Shown here one piece after another: positions 14,324 through 15,556 of a stretch of 15,556 bases of DNA. The position numbers and the translations under genes were made by a program. The notes under the pieces were generated by a model. That model had not been told where the DNA came from and searched no databases. It saw only the letters and a list, made by a program, of their open reading frames with translations. Every line of letters starts with the position of its first letter. Within the stretch, counting starts at the first letter, position 1. The stretch is from CAYYGL01 sp964471235 (GTDB taxonomy: Bacteria; Calditrichota; Calditrichia; RBG-13-44-9; J075): assembly GCA_964471235.1 (NCBI GenBank), contig CAYYGL010000114.1, positions 1-15,556 on the forward strand, written 5' to 3'.

Positions 14324-14719
14324 CTACAACAACACAAAATCTTCCGTAACTCCGGCAGTCTGATCAAGTGTCACTGTTTTCTGACATCCACAAAAACGAT
14401 TTAATCGACCAATGAGGTAGTCAGAAAAATCAGCCTTACCATCTTTGTATCTACGAAATGCTTCCCAGGCAACTTCAGGATTCTCAATGACTAACTCACC
14501 GGTCAACATCAAATTTTCCAAAACCTTTAGGATTTGTCCTTTCGGGTATTTATATGCACGACGCAAAACCCAGACGATTTCACATAACACAATCAGTGAG
14601 ATAAATCCCGGCTGCTCTTCTGTACAGTAGGTTTCTAAAAATGTCACCGCTTTAGCAGATTGTTCAGGATCATCCAGTACTAAATAACGAATAATCACGT
14701 TCGTATCAATACCATACAT
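14324..14719 (-). CDS. vapC: VapC-type PIN-domain toxin
   Basis: The product is 131 residues, a single PIN domain of normal length. The acidic catalytic residues are in place: Asp5 (GIDTNVIIRYL), Glu47 (LCEIVWVL), Asp97 with Asp100 (KADFSDYLIG) and Asp119 (TLDQ). Such proteins are Mg-dependent RNases that cut tRNA or rRNA and are held in check by the partner antitoxin. The start codon lies two bases after the antitoxin stop, so translation is probably coupled. The pair stands alone on the - strand beside repeat-rich, gene-free sequence, in keeping with a horizontally mobile module. The RNA target cannot be inferred. Confidence 0.93.
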   Translation of the reverse strand: MYGIDTNVIIRYLVLDDPEQSAKAVTFLETYCTEEQPGFISLIVLCEIVWVLRRAYKYPKGQILKVLENLMLTGELVIENPEVAWEAFRRYKDGKADFSDYLIGRLNRFCGCQKTVTLDQTAGVTEDFVLL

Positions 14720-14721
14720 GA

Positions 14722-14958
14722 TTACACTTTTCCGCCTTCTTCGAGGATCGCCTGTTCCATTTCTTCCAGGGAGACCGACTGTTTCGATGCTGGCAGCATT
14801 CCCTTCAAATCTTTTAGAGAAACCCGAATCGGGGTCATTTCAATTTTCCCGGCTTCGTTGATACTAAATTTTAATCGGTCGCCTGTCTTGAGCCTCAGTC
14901 GTTTCCGAATTTTTATGGGAAGCGTCAATTGCCCTTTGCTGGATAATTTGGCGATCAC
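14722..14958 (-). CDS. vapB: AbrB-family (SpoVT/AbrB) antitoxin, VapB
   Basis: The product is 78 residues. The N-terminus IAKLSSKGQLTLPIKIRKRL is the classic AbrB swapped-hairpin DNA-binding motif, followed by GDRLKFSINEAGKIEMTP. The C-terminal part with KGMLPASKQSVSLEEMEQAILEEG is the expected flexible toxin-binding tail. Two GTG codons can start it: 14967-14965 and 14958-14956. AGGGGG (14972-14967) is eight bases before the second but directly abuts the first, so the second is preferred; the longer form would add three residues. The complex probably binds its own promoter just upstream. The gene directly precedes vapC. Confidence 0.9.
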   Translation of the reverse strand: MIAKLSSKGQLTLPIKIRKRLRLKTGDRLKFSINEAGKIEMTPIRVSLKDLKGMLPASKQSVSLEEMEQAILEEGGKV

Positions 14959-14966
14959 TTTTTTCA

Positions 14967-14972
14967 CCCCCT
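14967..14972 (-). promoter_or_regulatory. Ribosome binding site deciding the vapB start
   Basis: AGGGGG on the - strand overlaps the upstream GTG and is eight bases from the GTG at 14958. Spacing rules therefore favour the downstream GTG. Confidence 0.6.
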
Positions 14973-15192
14973 GTTATATTTCTTACAAAAGAGTAAGGAA
15001 TGCAGAACTAAAAAGCAACAAATTTTTCTCGAACTATTTCCAAAAACTTTTCGAATAATTTACGAGCGTCACTTTTTTCAAAGCCACCGATTTACGCGCC
15101 TGCATTTTCGAGGGATAAACAAGAATATGATGGAAGAAAAAATGAAATTTTCTGCCTCAGTTAATCAATAACCTCAATTTCCAGTAAAAATA

Positions 15193-15486
15193 TTGTAACT
15201 ATTCAGTTATATGCCCGTTTGTGTCATTCCGGCATTCTTCCGTGGCAGGGGATTCTCTGAAGGAGTCTATGACCGGTATTTTTCAGCGTATTGCCATAAT
15301 CATCTGAAACGAACCTCACCCATCCCCCCCTCCCCTTCCCTCTCCTAACAGGAGAGGGAAGGGGAGGGTGCCCCGTTTTTTGGGGCGGGAGGGGTTGGGT
15401 GAGGTTAAAAAACAACCACTTAACCACGAATAAGAACGAATGCAATATGAAACATCAAATTTGCAGGTAAAGCTGAATAGTTACAA
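15193..15486. repeat. 294-bp segment bounded by 14-bp perfect inverted repeats
   Basis: TTGTAACTATTCAG (15193-15206) is exactly repeated in inverse at 15473-15486 (CTGAATAGTTACAA). The interior has no gene and contains the large G/C-rich palindrome. No clean target duplication flanks it, so it is either an old MITE-like insertion or a chance pair enclosing another repeat; the length of the match makes chance unlikely. Confidence 0.55.
15312..15406. repeat. Large C/G-tract palindromic element (REP-like)
   Basis: The outer arms AACCTCACCCA (15312-15322) and TGGGTGAGGTT (15396-15406) match over 11 bp. The inner arms are 18 bp perfect, 15328-15345 with 15351-15368, around a TAACA loop. A small GCCCC...GGGGC hairpin sits on the right arm only. 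CCTCACCC...GGGTGAGG palindromes of this build are widespread intergenic repeats in many phyla (from memory). One strand is pyrimidine-rich and the other purine-rich. Confidence 0.8.
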
Positions 15487-15556
15487 AACATTTATATAAT
15501 CACAAACATTTCTCACTTCAACTGTTGGTGAAAAGTTATTGTTTTTATAGGGACGA

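Larger units (their letters stand above)
14973..15556. other. Gene-free right end of the window
   Basis: No supported gene is seen on either strand. The first 220 bases are A+T rich and should contain the vapBC promoter; no clear -35/-10 pair is proposed. From 15193 the region is occupied by the nested inverted repeats annotated separately. A degenerate seven-base tract (AACCACG, AATAAGA, ACGAATG) lies at about 15422-15442. Confidence 0.5.

Noticed and set aside
15312..15406. Intrinsic terminator
   Set aside because: The stem is far longer than a terminator and lacks a T-run after either arm. No gene ends near it.

Overview
The window is bacterial, close to 50% G+C by eye, and dense with genes nearly all on the + strand. 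The exceptions are an SpmAB-type membrane protein and a terminal VapBC pair. An LpxD-like acyltransferase, a second hexapeptide acyltransferase and a GT4-type glycosyltransferase point to a Gram-negative envelope. A fused SpmA-SpmB protein, several starts without a clear Shine-Dalgarno sequence and spacers full of short repeats fit a member or relative of the FCB group (Bacteroidota, Calditrichota, KSB1-like lineages). That placement is an impression, not a proof.

Region 1 (1-5242) looks like peptide or murein-peptide handling. It holds the C-terminal three quarters of an enolase-superfamily dipeptide (L-Ala-D/L-Glu-type) epimerase, the divergent SpmAB fusion, a 292-residue two-SH3b plus NlpC/P60 endopeptidase resembling YkfC, and a secreted DUF1028 protein with a C-terminal TPR-like segment. 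Epimerase plus NlpC/P60 without a signal peptide is the pairing expected for salvage of L-Ala-D-Glu-Dap peptides.

Region 2 (5386-10657) encodes four consecutive enzymes of the lower kynurenine (3-hydroxyanthranilate) branch: 3-hydroxyanthranilate 3,4-dioxygenase, ACMS decarboxylase, 2-aminomuconate semialdehyde dehydrogenase and a RidA-family 2-aminomuconate deaminase. Together they would convert 3-hydroxyanthranilate to 4-oxalocrotonate. The genes are co-directional but 140-650 bp apart. A small PAS protein with a C-terminal four-cysteine module sits between the deaminase and the dioxygenase. Between the dioxygenase and the decarboxylase is an array of five indel-free 117-bp tandem repeats plus partial end copies, each carrying two palindromes.

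Region 3 (10658-14288) holds a MITE-like insertion with target duplication, two left-handed beta-helix acyltransferases, a glycosyltransferase and a 68-residue two-TM protein: probably one edge of a surface-glycan locus. Region 4 (14289-15556) carries vapBC on the - strand and a gene-free tail with a large G/C-rich palindrome enclosed by a 14-bp perfect inverted repeat.

The most distinctive non-coding signals are the 117-bp array (with a diverged relative near 1051), seven-base-periodic tracts in many spacers, the small transposon-like element at 10744-10896, and the nested inverted repeats near the right end.
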